64,000 bases of DNA from Branchiostoma belcheri. Its lineage: Eukaryota > Chordata > Leptocardii > Amphioxiformes > Branchiostomatidae. The notes beneath the pieces are model-generated. The model ran no database searches. It saw only the letters and a list, made by a program, of their open reading frames with translations, and had not been told where the DNA came from. Location of the stretch: contig NW_017803269.1 of assembly GCF_001625305.1 (NCBI RefSeq), positions 5,335-69,334 on the forward strand, written 5' to 3'. Shown piece by piece: positions 44,266 through 54,910 of the stretch (position 1 is the stretch's first letter; every line of letters begins with the position of its first letter). Made by a program: the position numbers and the translations under genes.

Positions 44266-44349
44266 CTGGGCTGCTTCCTTCATCAGTTGTGCCATGGCTG
44301 CTCCGACTTGCTTGGCACAAGCGTAAACAGTCGCTCGGCAACCTTCGAA
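44266..44349 (-). CDS. TLN: Talin R5 helix, alternative version a
   Basis: 28 codons, 84 nt, phase 0-0: FEGCRATVYACAKQVGAAMA then QLMKEAAQ. Acceptor CTCTCCCAAG, donor GTATAA. It aligns end to end with the exon at 42745-42828 and with one single segment of vertebrate talin (MEKCTQDLG...AIAQLLGEVAQ, about TLN1 1084-1111). Only one copy fits the ancestral bundle, so the pair is probably mutually exclusive. This version is the more diverged of the two. Confidence 0.85.
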
Positions 44350-45080
44350 CTTGGGAGAGAAAAACTGGAAAAGTCAGTAAAGACAGAACAAAACTACATC
44401 CACACTGGTCACTTTAGATTTGGATAAGAAAACAGTGGAAATTTGGAGGGTTTTGCAAGTTTAAAAAGTCGAATTTCCTTGTGACTATATGTAAAAACTA
44501 CATGTATGCCAGCTGGAACAATAATTAGGAAAATGGCATACTGCTTGTAAAACTATCTTCATCAAGAAACAGTTTTGAAAAGGATCTCCAAACAAGTCCA
44601 AGCAAAAAAGTGCTATGAAATTTGGAAAAAGAAAAATATTTCCAATCCTAAAGTGACCAGTGTTGACCCTTGTCTTACGACAAGACAACCAACACAAAAG
44701 AGACAAAGGACAGCAATAATATAGAAAACTGGTGGAGGAAGAAAGGAACAAGAAAGAAGAAATCTAAGAAAAAAGCAAAGAAAGACAGACAGAATGGTAA
44801 AGTGTGTCTTACAGAAAATGATATTAAAGAAGAAAAAGAAAATGGATCAAGGAGGGAAGAAAGCAAAAAGAGGATGGCTAAAGGAAGGAAGGAAAGACTT
44901 CAGGATGGAGCAAGAAAGTCAAAATGGGGAAAAAAGAAGAGTAATGATAAAAAAAGAACAGCAGTGCAAAGAAGTGATATATAAAATAATCAAGGATCTT
45001 GAATGATGATAGAGGGAAGAAGAAAAAGCAAAGGAGGGATGGATGGAAGGAAGGAAAGATTGTAGAAGGGATGTTCTCAC

Positions 45081-45209
45081 CGACTCGTCCGGTAGAGGGA
45101 CCAGTTGTCCCTGCGCGGCGCTCTTCTTTATCTCCACCAGGTCAGAGTCCAGCTGACGGATCGTGTCCAGCGCGGAGTCTATCTCCAACGGGCCACACGC
45201 ATCCTGGGC
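45081..45209 (-). CDS. TLN: Talin exon: R4/R5 junction
   Basis: 43 codons, phase 0-0: AQDACGPLEIDSALDTIRQL to GQLVPLPDES. Aligns with the TLN1 segment ending PLPGET. The exon that follows exists in two versions (44.3 and 42.8 kb). Confidence 0.94.
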
Positions 45210-45247
45210 CTGGACACACAGGGGGGAAATTTCACAAAAAATCTTAG

Positions 45248-45460
45248 CTTGAAAGTTCATAGTCATGCCTTCAAGTACCAGAGTTATCAACCAAGGTTTG
45301 AGGTGTTTAAAAACTCATTCTTTCCTAGAACTATCGCAGAGTGGAACTCACTGTCACCAAGTACAGTAGGGGCATTCTCAGCAGAGCTAAGGCGGCCCAG
45401 GGCATATTCTAGCTACCACTTAGGTCCTGAATAAAACTTGTAATAACTCGACAATACATG
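45248..45460 (+). mobile_element. Non-LTR retrotransposon 3' end, truncated
   Basis: Plus strand encodes HAFKYQSYQPRFEVFKNSFF, PRTIAEWNSLSPSTVGAFSA and a stop at 45432-45434. The NSFFPRTI-x-EWNSL signature is the end of reverse-transcriptase ORF2 in jockey/L2/CR1-like elements. Everything upstream is missing, so it is a dead 5'-truncated insertion, antisense to talin. Confidence 0.85.
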
Positions 45461-45974
45461 TTTCAAAATGGCTCAAATTTGCAGGGGAGATAAATTAGAT
45501 GAATATCAGTGCGTCTAAATAAATTTGATGTTGTTATGTTAAGTCTATTTGTTTAGATTATGAAAATAATAATGCCATTATTTTTGGTAAAAAATGGAGT
45601 TTGCAGAACTATTCCCAAAGTCCAACAGTCACAGTTTTTTGCATACAGACATAAATAATGTTTACCTTAGTTTGCATATGGTCTGCTCTGTTAATTCTTA
45701 CTCAAAACACATTCATATATATGGTCAGACAGGAGTCTAAATCCCTCCTGCTATAAAATTGCAACATGATGCAACCCAACACTAGTTACCATGGTGACAG
45801 AAATCTGGTTCAGGTCATTGATCTTATTTGTTTAGAGAAGAAGAAGAAGAGGAAACAGGGCAAAAACATATCTTCCTGGTGTGGGTGTATGGGTTAGGCA
45901 ATGTACCTGAACTGCCTTCATAACCCTATTGGGTCAGCTACAAATAAAACAAACAAACAAACAAACAAACAAAC

Positions 45975-46223
45975 CTTCTGTGCAGCGGACCTCAGCTCGG
46001 CCAGTGCCTGAGCCAGCTGCTTGGAGCAGTTGGACAGTTGCATCGAGGCCGCCTGGTCAGAAACGGTCGGTACTGCAGCCTTGGCCGCTGAGTTCATGTT
46101 ATTGGCAGGTGAAATAAACTCCTGGGAGGCATTGATGAGTAGTAGTTGTGCAGAGGGACTGTCTGGCTGGGCTCTGCTTCCCCGTACACCCTGTACAAGC
46201 CTGGGGATGTGGTCTGCAACATG
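45975..46223 (-). CDS. TLN: Talin exon: R4 core
   Basis: 83 codons, phase 0-0: HVADHIPRLVQGVRGSRAQP, then VPTVSDQAASMQLSNCSKQL and ALAELRSAAQK; very close to TLN1. The donor GT is the first unit of a (GTTT)n repeat of about 28 bp. Confidence 0.95.
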
Positions 46224-47479
46224 CTGGAATGATAGAAAAGGGTTTGAAAATGATAGAAAAAGGTTAGTTGTGTGCTGGGACTGTCTGTTTGTTAGACAAT
46301 AGTAGAAAAAAGCTCCCTTGTATGCTTAAATACCACTGTGACACATTTTCTATGTCAAAACTGTTGTTGGTCAAGAAAAAATCTGTCACAGTAGAATGTA
46401 CTGTGACAGAATAATGCATTCCAACTTCATGTAAATGTAAAATGACAAACACACAATGATTACAGCAAGTCAATTTTAAGACAGGTACACATAACACAAA
46501 AAGTACATGTATCCCAAAAGTATTGCAGCAAGAAAAAATACCTACATCTTTAGCTGTCAACTAAGTAAAAAGAGCCTAAAACAGCAGAACATTGGTTGGA
46601 GTAGAAGAGTATTCAGTTCACACAGTCTGTTCATTACTGCAAGTGTCACCAATGGGCTAACATCAATTCAGCAGCTTATAAAAGCAGCTTACACTTCATA
46701 CTTCATAATCCTACCCGAACAATTTTTAAATAAAAAGCAACTCCTAGAAAAAAATAATTTCAGCACAAAAGACCTTCAGAAAACCAACCAATTTTGGCAA
46801 AAACACAAGATCCACCAGACCCTTTGGGACTGTATCCCTGTCCTTATAAGTGTCCCACACAAAAGAACAGCAAGTCAGCAGCAATTTACATACCATATTC
46901 TACATAAAAAAAAAACTAACCAGAGTGCTAGAAAAAAATTCAGCACAAAAGAACCCCTGAAAACCGACCAATTTTGGCAAAAGCACAAAAACCACCAGAC
47001 CTTTCTCTGCTCCCTCCCTGCCCTCCTGTACAGAACTGTCCTCTGGGTCGTACCAATCTCCTCACACAATTAAGAAATCAATTCCCAAATCAATTTGCCT
47101 CCCCCCAAAACACCCTCGGGACGAACCACAAATTGAGGGGAGAGGAAAAAGCTAATTTGTCTAAGAGGGAAACCTTGTTCCCACCTAACGTAGGGAGAAT
47201 TAGTCAGAACCGTTTGAGAGTTTGATGACAGGAACTGTGATTAAAATGGGCAGTTATGTTTCCATATGACAGGTGATGAATCACTTGATTCTCCCTACTG
47301 ATTAGAAAGGGCCACACCCTGACTATATGTTTCCCTGTAGAGCATCTACGGTTTTAAATAAGTGCCACTAACTGTAGCAACAAACCTTTTAAAACTAGCA
47401 ACAAATGTAGCAAAGGACACCAGTTCTTTTAGCATTTGGTTCTTTGTTATATCCAATGGCATGCAAGGTGGTTTTTGTC

Positions 47480-47745
47480 ATATTCTGTAGGATGTTACCA
47501 GTTGCAATGTGAGATTCTTGTCACAACTTTCACAAATTGCAACAATGTATGTATATGTTGCCACTAATGTAGCCATTTGTATCATGTTATCTCGTAAGAA
47601 GTGACCAGTAGTTGTTGCAATGTAGGCTTCTTTTTGGGACATTCCCACATTGCAACATTGTAACTGTGGCCACTAATGTAGCCATTTGTATGGTGTTACC
47701 TTGCATGAAGTAACCAGTTGCTGTTGCGAAGCCGTGGGTTCTTGT
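47480..47745 (-). repeat. Donor-edge copies of R4 exon (47798-47911)
   Basis: A clear copy at 47698-47745 (CTTCATGCAAG-GTAAC with CAACAGCAACTGGTTACTT) and two weaker ones near 47.59 and 47.50 kb, spaced about 100 bp. Confidence 0.75.
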
Positions 47746-47797
47746 TAGAAGTTTAACACATTGTAACTAAGTATTGCCACTACTGTAGCATAGTTAC

Positions 47798-47911
47798 CTT
47801 GCATGAAGTGACGAGTTGTTGTTGTGAAGCGGGGTTCTTGTTGGAGCTGGCTGCAGCCTGTGATGCTGCGATGGTCTGCGTCGCCACGGCTGCTGCATGT
47901 TTGGCTGCATT
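47798..47911 (-). CDS. TLN: Talin exon: R4 start
   Basis: 38 codons, phase 0-0: NAAKHAAAVATQTIAASQAA to QQQLVTSCK, as in R4. The downstream intron contains two or three decaying copies of the 3' end and donor of this exon (47.48-47.75 kb). Confidence 0.94.
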
Positions 47912-48327
47912 CTGCAGAAAAGATAAGTTAAAAGAACAGAAAATATAAGAGAAATTGATCTTAACAAATTGAGATCCTTTTTTGCTACACAAACTTCTTA
48001 TAAAAACTGTGATTGTTGGAAAGTTCAGGATTCTTAAAGATACTTTTCCAGAAACCAATACAAATTGTTGAATGGATGCCAAAGCAAAATACAATCCTTA
48101 CTTAGTGTAAATACTGCATGGGCTCATACAAGACATTCTTTAGTCAGTAGTGTTGAACTTACAATGTCCATGTTGGGGCAGTATGAGTGATTGCAGGACA
48201 GACACACAAGATGCAAAAAGGAAAAGACACAAAAAGCTGAAACAAGCACTGATAAAGACACACAGGACTTGATACAACTTAAAGACGGGGAAGCAAGACT
48301 CGAAGAAAGGAAACTTAAGACGAACAC

Positions 48328-48384
48328 CTGAAGCTCCTCAAGAATCTTTTTCAGCTGATCTTTGTCGTAGTGAGTCAGCTTGAC
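48328..48384 (-). CDS. TLN: Microexon, 19 codons (R3-R4 boundary)
   Basis: 57 nt, phase 0-0: VKLTHYDKDQLKKILEELQ, a well-formed amphipathic helix. Acceptor CTTCACTAAG is weaker, donor CAG-GTGTTC. An earlier acceptor would add a few residues. Would extend the R3-R4 connection by a helix when included. Confidence 0.6.
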
Positions 48385-48486
48385 CTTAGTGAAGGTCAGT
48401 TGGGACGGAGAGAAGAAATGAAAGAGGTAAAGAAAAACAGCAGCAACAGAAAGGTGGCAGACAGATGAACTGAGGATAACATGGCT

Positions 48487-48716
48487 GTTCTATATACGGA
48501 ACATGGTTGTTCTATGGAACATGGTTCTATGGAACAGCGAACCCGATGTTCTATGGAACATGGTTCTATGGAATCTGAATCAGATGTTCTATGGAACGTG
48601 GTTGTTCTATGGAACACAGAATCCAAATGTTCTATAGAACATAGCTGTTCTATATATGCATTATGGAGCATTGCTGTTCTATGGAACACGGCTGTTCTAT
48701 GGAACACGAAAGGACA
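48487..48716. repeat. Tandem palindromic repeat, GTTCTATGGAACA
   Basis: About thirteen copies of a near-palindrome GTTCTATGGAAC with 4-12-bp spacers, between the microexons at 48.38 and 48.81 kb. Confidence 0.85.
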
Positions 48717-48811
48717 CAGTACAGATGGAACATTGCAAGAAAATAAGGAAAAAGCTTGATAAACAACGCAACAAAGACAAATGAAAGAAAGGAGAAAGGA
48801 GCACAAGGTAC

Positions 48812-48844
48812 CATGGTCTGTACGGTTACTGTCTCTTCTGTGGT
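48812..48844 (-). CDS. TLN: Microexon, 11 codons, Thr/Glu-rich
   Basis: 33 nt, phase 0-0, TTEETVTVQTM, with CTCTCCCCAG acceptor and ATG-GTACCT donor. It resembles in composition the Thr/Glu exons at 28.3 and 27.9 kb. Sits at the R3-R4 boundary. No vertebrate equivalent known to me; exon status rests on splice sites, phase and peptide similarity. Confidence 0.6.
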
Positions 48845-49089
48845 CTGGGGAGAGAACAGGCAACAGGAAGGGTTGGGTGGTTTTACTAAGTTCAAGAAAG
48901 GTGGGAAACATAACATTGAAAGAAAAAACAGATGCAAGGATGAAGAAAGGTATAGGCAAAGGTGTAGGCTAAGACAGTGCTGACTGTCTTTAAGAATGTC
49001 TGACAGTTTTTATGATGAGCATGGCTTTACAGAATGTTTGCCCATCGTGTGACAAGCCCCCAGGGCCTAGGGCTCTATCTGGCCCGTAC

Positions 49090-49218
49090 CTCCAGTTTGC
49101 TGACAAGTTTTTTCTTGATGGCATTCCCAGCAGCAGCGTTAGTCGCTGCTCTCAGGTCCTCGGCTGCCTTCCTCAGGTTCTCCTGCTCATCCGAGTCATG
49201 CGGGTTCACCGCACAGCC
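49090..49218 (-). CDS. TLN: Talin exon: R3 end
   Basis: 43 codons, phase 0-0: GCAVNPHDSDEQENLRKAAE to NAIKKKLVSKLE, matching the end of R3. In vertebrates HAAKQAAAS follows at once; here two microexons lie between. Confidence 0.94.
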
Positions 49219-49827
49219 CTGGGGTAAGACAAGACAAAAGATTATTTCATTAAATTTTATATAAAGGAATTGTCAATCATCTGTGTTTGTATAAATCAGT
49301 ACAACACACATTTGAACTGCAATTTGCCAACACAAATTGTCAGGATTGCTCATTCCTTGAAAAAGCCTGGAGTTGTACAGTCAAAAATTTGGACAAGTCC
49401 AATATTTTGTGTTGGCAATTGCAGTTCAAATGAGTTTCATAAAAAATTGTCAAGTTGACTTTTTTCGCTATCAAAAATGACATTAGACATTTTCTATCAG
49501 GTTCTATTTGTTGACACAATTTTGAAAGTTTTAGTTTTCAAATGTGGACTTGAGTCTAATTGTACAAAGCAATCTGTGTTTGACTTCATACTTTACATTA
49601 CACTACTGTTAAGATATATATATACAGACCTTTTATTTTGGAGTATCCGATGATGTAAAAAAAATCATCATTCTGGTTGTAGTGTCTCAAAAAAAAATCA
49701 ACCATTGTTTTTTTCTCTGTGTTCTCTTACCATAGCAGTTGTTGTGGTCTAAAAGTTTACTTTTGAGTATCTACAGTGTACATTGGTGAAAAAAATCGTC
49801 AGGCTTTTTCTCCGATTTTTCCCCAAC

Positions 49828-49959
49828 CTTAGCAGCCTCGACCATCCTTGCTGTGGCGTCGGCCAGGACTTTAGCGGCTCCCAGCAGCCTCTTCTGTGAG
49901 TCTGTGTCGTCTGTCGTGTCGGCACTGCTTTTTATAGAGTTCACTAAATGTGACGTCGC
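49828..49959 (-). CDS. TLN: Talin exon: R3 with VBS2 helix
   Basis: 44 codons, phase 0-0. SQKRLLGAAKVLADATARMV corresponds to the vinculin-binding helix VBS2 (TLN1 about 852-876) of R3, whose hydrophobic face is kept. Vinculin binding here is inferred from homology. Confidence 0.94.
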
Positions 49960-50390
49960 CTGGGGGGAAAAAGACAGGTCAGATATGTCTAGATAACCTA
50001 AAAATTACACTGAACATACATACATTATAGGTATGTGTATCTCTATCATGCATGGTTCATTTAGAAGCAATGGACAGGAGTTCAAGCTGAAACAGCATTC
50101 ATTCTCCCTAAGTCAGAAACAGTATCCTGAATATACATTTTGTACATTGTCCTTTAATCAACAGCCACTAGAAGAATTGCTTTCTGTAAGCTAAAACTGA
50201 ATTTAAAGTTTAGTTCTTTTAGCATACTTCTAAGACAAAGGAAACCTTTTCCTCACTTCTGCTAGAATTGCATTATCATCAAGTTCTTTTTGCATGGTTC
50301 TAACATTTCTTTACCTCTGCCAGTGCCTTGGTAAAACATGTTGGATTAAATAACATTTCTTTGCACTGTTCTAAGACAGTTTTAAGTTAC

Positions 50391-50510
50391 CTCTGCAAGT
50401 ATCTTGGCCTGTTTAATCATGTCTGAGGCGTTGCCCATGGAAGCGAAGAGTCTGTCTGAGGCAGAGATGATGGTGTCACAGTGGTCCTCATACTGCTCTC
50501 CTCCCTTTGC
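50391..50510 (-). CDS. TLN: Talin exon: R3 start
   Basis: 40 codons, phase 0-0: AKGGEQYEDHCDTIISASDR to MIKQAKILAE, matching the TLN1 stretch after the R2-R3 junction. Strong TTTCTTCCAG acceptor, GTAACT donor. Confidence 0.93.
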
Positions 50511-51303
50511 CTGGAAGAAAATCAGATCAAAGATCAGATGAATAAATGACAACAGTAAAAACATGTAGATATTACCACTGGTTTGCAATGGGAGATACAA
50601 CAAAAGTTACAAGAAACATTGCCAGTTTGGCACCAAATGTATCAAAGTGGAAGTTATTACATTTACTGATTTCAACATCTTGTGTCAGCAGAAACTACCA
50701 CAAATTCCTAAATAGTATAACAGAATGTATAAACCTAGAATTAGGAAGGAGAGAAATTTTAGCACAGTAAAAGAATCACACAAAGTCGGTTAAATACTTC
50801 ATTTTATTGTTACAAGATAGTTTAAGAAGTTATTATACAACTTCTCCTAAAACATGATACATAGTCCATGTACACTATATTAAGGTACAAAACAGAATAA
50901 TAATTATTTCTGTTACAGCAAGGACACAACTACCAGAGGATGAAACCTTCTGCTAATGGCACACTTGACTTGTCTTGGTTACATCAGAAGTCAGCAGAGA
51001 AGAGTGATTATCAGAAAAAGTTACATGATGACAATGAGCAAAGTTACATGAAAATGTCCCTGTACATGTATCATTGATGAAGAGAGTGTGCACAATGTTG
51101 TCACATGATGTTATACAAAGTCTAAACAGAGACATTTGAGCACAAACTTAAAGGAGGTTTTTAGTTTTTCTACTGTTGTTCTTTACTTTACTTTACATAA
51201 ACCTGAAACTTAATTTCACTGCTGAACAAAGAGGTGAAAGTTTTAGCACAAAGGAGGTTGACATCTCTACTTTTCATCTACTCTTCACACTGAGAAGTTC
51301 TAC

Positions 51304-51534
51304 CTCGAACTTGACCTCACTGATCAGGTCGTTCAGCCTCCTGACCACCCTTCGCACAGCGTCGTTCAGGTCCGAGCCTCCGGTATCGTCTCCGAGTGAC
51401 ATCTGATCCATCGCCATCCGAACCACAAGGTCAAGTTCGGCCAGAAGAGCCTCGTTCCGGCGCCCGACCTCCACGGTCTCTCGGGTGGTCACCACGGTGG
51501 CGGTAACTCGAGATGAATCCTCCATTTCCTCAGG
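51304..51534 (-). CDS. TLN: Extra exon 2 (R2-R3 linker insert)
   Basis: 77 codons, phase 0-0: PEEMEDSSRVTATVVTTRET at the start and GSDLNDAVRRVVRRLNDLI then SEVKFE at the end. Shares the DLNDAVRRV...DLLSE(I/V)KFE helix with the previous exon. Acceptor after a C-rich tract, GTAGAA donor. Not present in vertebrate talins I know; probable duplicated cassette. Confidence 0.8.
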
Positions 51535-52114
51535 CTTCAGGGTGGGGGGAATATGTAACCTGGTCAGCCTTGGCATGTGGTACAAAAACTGTACCACAAG
51601 AAGGCTTATCAAAAGATTTTAAAATTTGAGAAATAGTTGTTTAGTGCAGAATATCTATATCTTTATATTAGGCTTACCTGGAGCTTAGAGCAGCTCATAA
51701 TTGAAAATCAAATTAAGGCGTAAACTTACAACATCCTTAGACATGACTGTACCTGACTACACTGAAAAAGGGTTCTTAAATGTTGACAAGGTGAAGACTC
51801 ATAGACACATGTTAGGGCCAGGTCATAGGTGAGAGTTCATCAGCCATGCCATATTGTTAAGGCAGGACAAAGGAGTCCATCCTGGCCAGGTCATCTGCCA
51901 CACTACACTGTGGTTAGGATCAAGCTTGAAGAAAGTTGTTCAGGTCAGGTCATAGTTGAGAGGCCATCTGCCATGTCACATTGTTAGGGTGGGTCATAGG
52001 TGAGAGTTCCTCAGCCATGCCACGTACGACAGGCCATAGGTGAGGTCATCTATCTGCCATTCCACACTGTTATGGCAGGTTGTAGGTGAGAGGTCATCTG
52101 CCACTCCGCCCAAC

Positions 52115-52471
52115 CTTTGGCTCGAACTTGATCTCGCTGAGCAGGTCGGAGGTCGTCTGCATGACGCGGCGGACGGCGTCGTTCAGATCACCCCCGGCAA
52201 CCGGCTCCTCCGGGCCCAGCTGGTCCAGCACATTCCTCACGGCCGCGTTCAGATCTCCCATCACCCTTTCGCGATGCAGCCTCTCTTCTTCCTCTTCTCT
52301 CCTCCTCCTCTCCTCTTCATCTTCAGCATCTTCCTTCTCTGAGTCTTGCTTCTCTTCATCAGTGGTACTTTCCTCCAGGTCTGATGGAGATGGCTCCTCG
52401 ATCTTCTCCGGCTTCTTCGCCTTCTTTTGGATGGATGGGGTAACCGTGGAAACGGGGTCAGTCTTTGGCAT
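52115..52471 (-). CDS. TLN: Extra acidic exon 1 (R2-R3 linker insert)
   Basis: 119 codons, phase 0-0, no counterpart in vertebrate talin. It starts MPKTDPVSTVTPSIQKKAKK, passes through an acidic Glu/Arg-rich stretch (about residues 35-70, likely charged helix) and ends GGDLNDAVRRVMQTTSDLL then SEIKFEPK. The end is a near copy of the end of the next exon, so the two arose by exon duplication. CAAAG acceptor after a T-rich tract, GTTGGG donor. The insertion falls at the R2-R3 boundary, where a flexible insert would be tolerated. Function unknown. Confidence 0.8.
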
Positions 52472-52679
52472 CTTTGGAGTTCCGCACACAAAAAAAATGG
52501 CTGCCAAAGATCTGACCCCTTTGAGAAGAACAACCAAGTACAAAAATTTTCCCCAACTACAGGTTGCTAGATATTAGCAGCAAAGTTTTCCAGCAGTCAA
52601 AAGCATCTTGAGTGCATATTTCTAGTCCAGCTCAACTGTGTGTATGTTCAACCCTTCCCCTACAACACCCTGGAATCCC

Positions 52680-52903
52680 CCGACCTTAGACAAACCATGG
52701 AAGCCTGTTTTTCTCAATGATACTACTGCAGAAAGTTGTTCTGAAACACCCTTCAATACCAATCCGACTCCTGTGTGACCTTGAGATGCCCCCCTCCCCC
52801 ATACAAACCATGGAAGCCTGTTTTTATCGATGACACTGCTGCAGAAAGTTGCTGAAACACCACACCTGTGTGACCTTGAGATGCCCCCCTCCCCCATACA
52901 AAC
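52680..52903 (-). repeat. Tandem duplication at R2 exon donor
   Basis: Two units of about 115 bp (AAACCATGGAAGCCTG ... GATGCCCCCCTCCCCCATAC) directly downstream of the exon ending at 52904. Confidence 0.85.
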
Positions 52904-53110
52904 CTTTGAAGCCAGTTTGATGTGCTGGAGAAGCTCGTTCAGTGCCTGGGTGACCTGGGTCGCCGCAGCTCCAAGGTCTTTCAGAAGGAACTCCTCCTGG
53001 GTTGCCATTTGTGCTGAGTCGACGGTTTTCTCGACGGACTTGGCCACGAGCTTGGCCGCGTCGATCAGCTGCTCCTGGCACGCAGGGTGGCTGATCGTGG
53101 GGGCTACCAC
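52904..53110 (-). CDS. TLN: Talin exon: R2 end
   Basis: 69 codons, phase 0-0: VVAPTISHPACQEQLIDAAK through AVTQALNELLQH-like helix (here QVTQALNELLQHIKLASK). Completes R2. In vertebrates the next residues enter R3; here two extra exons intervene. Confidence 0.95.
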
Positions 53111-53334
53111 CTGGGGAGGAAGGGGGGGGGATCTTAAAGTTTAGTAATCTTCAACTTTGAACTAGACATTTTAAAAAGGTAAATGTATAGGGCCATACTT
53201 AATTAATGTGAAGCATGATGGTTTTTCAAGTAAAAAGAATTATAAGTGAAATGCTACATGTACATACATTATACAGCTATAAATTCACTGGTAAAGAAAT
53301 TATTCTATTCTGCTTTAATCTTTTAGAACTGTGC

Positions 53335-53445
53335 CTATCTAGTTCTGTGCCTGAATGGCTTCTGAGCAAGGTTCTGGATAAAGCACAGTTCTGGATACCT
53401 GTGGACTATCCTGAACTATGCTCAAGCATGATTCTGGACACAACA
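53335..53445. repeat. Dispersed repeat, copy of 23.2-kb element
   Basis: Contains AAAGCACAGTTCTGGATACC and TGTGGACTATCC phrases shared with 23155-23335. Confidence 0.7.
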
Positions 53446-53620
53446 CAACTTTTGAAAACTTCAAACTTCAAACCAGGCGACCAGTTGCTTTGATTCTGTA
53501 CCAAAGAAAACTCTAAATAAACAAAACAGACAGTTTACAACATCAGACCTTTATGCAGACGTCAAGTTATTTTGTTTTCTTGTTGCATAACAAAACAAAA
53601 CAAACAAACAAACACCAGAC

Positions 53621-53788
53621 CTTAGTACAGGCGACCAGCTGAGACGTGGACAGTGCCGTCTGTGTTGCCGAGGCGATGACCTTGTTCTGCATGGCCGGGT
53701 CCTCCGCCTTACTCGCTACATTCTTAGCCTTCAGCACGAGTGTAGCGGTCGCGTTCGCTACAGCCTTCGCTAGGGCCATCAGGGCATC
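53621..53788 (-). CDS. TLN: Talin exon: R2 first part
   Basis: 56 codons, phase 0-0: DALMALAKAVANATATLVLK to STSQLVACTK, close to vertebrate R2. Both flanking introns carry (GTTT)n or (CAAA)n repeats against the splice sites. A 34-bp copy of its interior lies at 53843-53876. Confidence 0.95.
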
Positions 53789-53842
53789 CTGTTTATAAAC
53801 AAACAAACAAACAAACAAGGTTTTAGATAGTGTTTGCCACAA

Positions 53843-53876
53843 TCCTCCGCCTTACTCGCTACATTCTTAGCCTTCT
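53843..53876 (-). repeat. Interior copy of R2 exon
   Basis: 34 bp identical to part of the exon at 53621-53788 (codons for AKNVASKAED), without its splice sites, in the upstream intron. Confidence 0.8.
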
Positions 53877-54769
53877 CCACAAATACCTACAATTTCAGTC
53901 TGCACCCCCATGTTGGCTGTCTTCAGTGTGACGCACGTAAAATTTTCGACAACGTTGTTCATGAATCATCAGACTTTGACATAGAACAAGTCTGACAGCT
54001 TTACAAAGTTCACATGATTGTGTACGTGACCATTTAAAAAAAAATCCTACCGTGGCCAAAACAACACTTTTGACGATTCAAATTTTTTAAAATATCACAA
54101 AGTCATCAAAATACCCCGTGAATTGTTTAATTGCTGTTTCTACAAGCTAAAACAAAGTATTTCTGATTGTTATTTAGTCTTGTGAATAAGGTCACGTGTT
54201 TGTAAACCGTAACTCTGGTGAAATCACGTTGTGAAGTGATTGGTCATTAATTATCCTGATGAAGGTGACAGTGGTCGCTGAAAATTTGATCTCTGTATAA
54301 CCCTGGTGCTGGAATAAAGTTCAACGTTTTACTATGATTACTACCAACACAGATGAACTTTAATATTTGTTGCGTGTCTTGCTAGAATGGTGACGCCTTC
54401 CCAAACAATGCGTAGTCATCATCATAAGTGAGGGTGAGCCATGATAAGTGGTTGTGAACCTGCCCACAAAAGTTTAACCACCCAAAACATGTTATTACAT
54501 GACCCTGTTCACCTAACATGTACAATCTAGTGTCTCATCTGTAGTTTTGGGGATGATTATTTGGTAGACAAAGTCATTAATGGTTGAAACTTGTTTTTTT
54601 TTAGGGGGAAGGGGACTGAATGGCTTTGCTAGACATCATTCTGATACAACTGTAGGAAAGTTCACAAATTTATAATGTCCTGAACTTTTTTGACAATAGC
54701 TTCCAAGTCAGTCATTCATAAAAATTTTACAAAGGAATTTCACTACAGTCAAACTTGTTCAAGTGACCA

Positions 54770-54910
54770 CCTCTGCAAAAGGACCACCTGGCCAATGTGA
54801 CCACATTTTGGCCAATGTGACTGCCACAAGCAGTACGAACCCTGTCTATAGTGACCACCTGTCCACATAGACCAGATTTTATTGGTCATCTGAGTGGTCT
54901 TCTTAGCTGA
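54770..54910. repeat. Dispersed repeat D, copy 2
   Basis: Longer copy of the sequence at 39583-39650, with internal repeats of GACCAC(C/A)T and CCAATGTGAC. Confidence 0.75.

Noticed and set aside
44670-45006. Lys-rich plus-strand open frame
   Set aside because: Low-complexity purine-rich intron sequence (GAAAGAAAG-type); no splice or start evidence.
48396-48959. 187-codon minus-strand open frame with repeated FHRTA
   Set aside because: Translation of the GTTCTATGGAACA minisatellite; only the 33-nt microexon inside the region has good splice sites.
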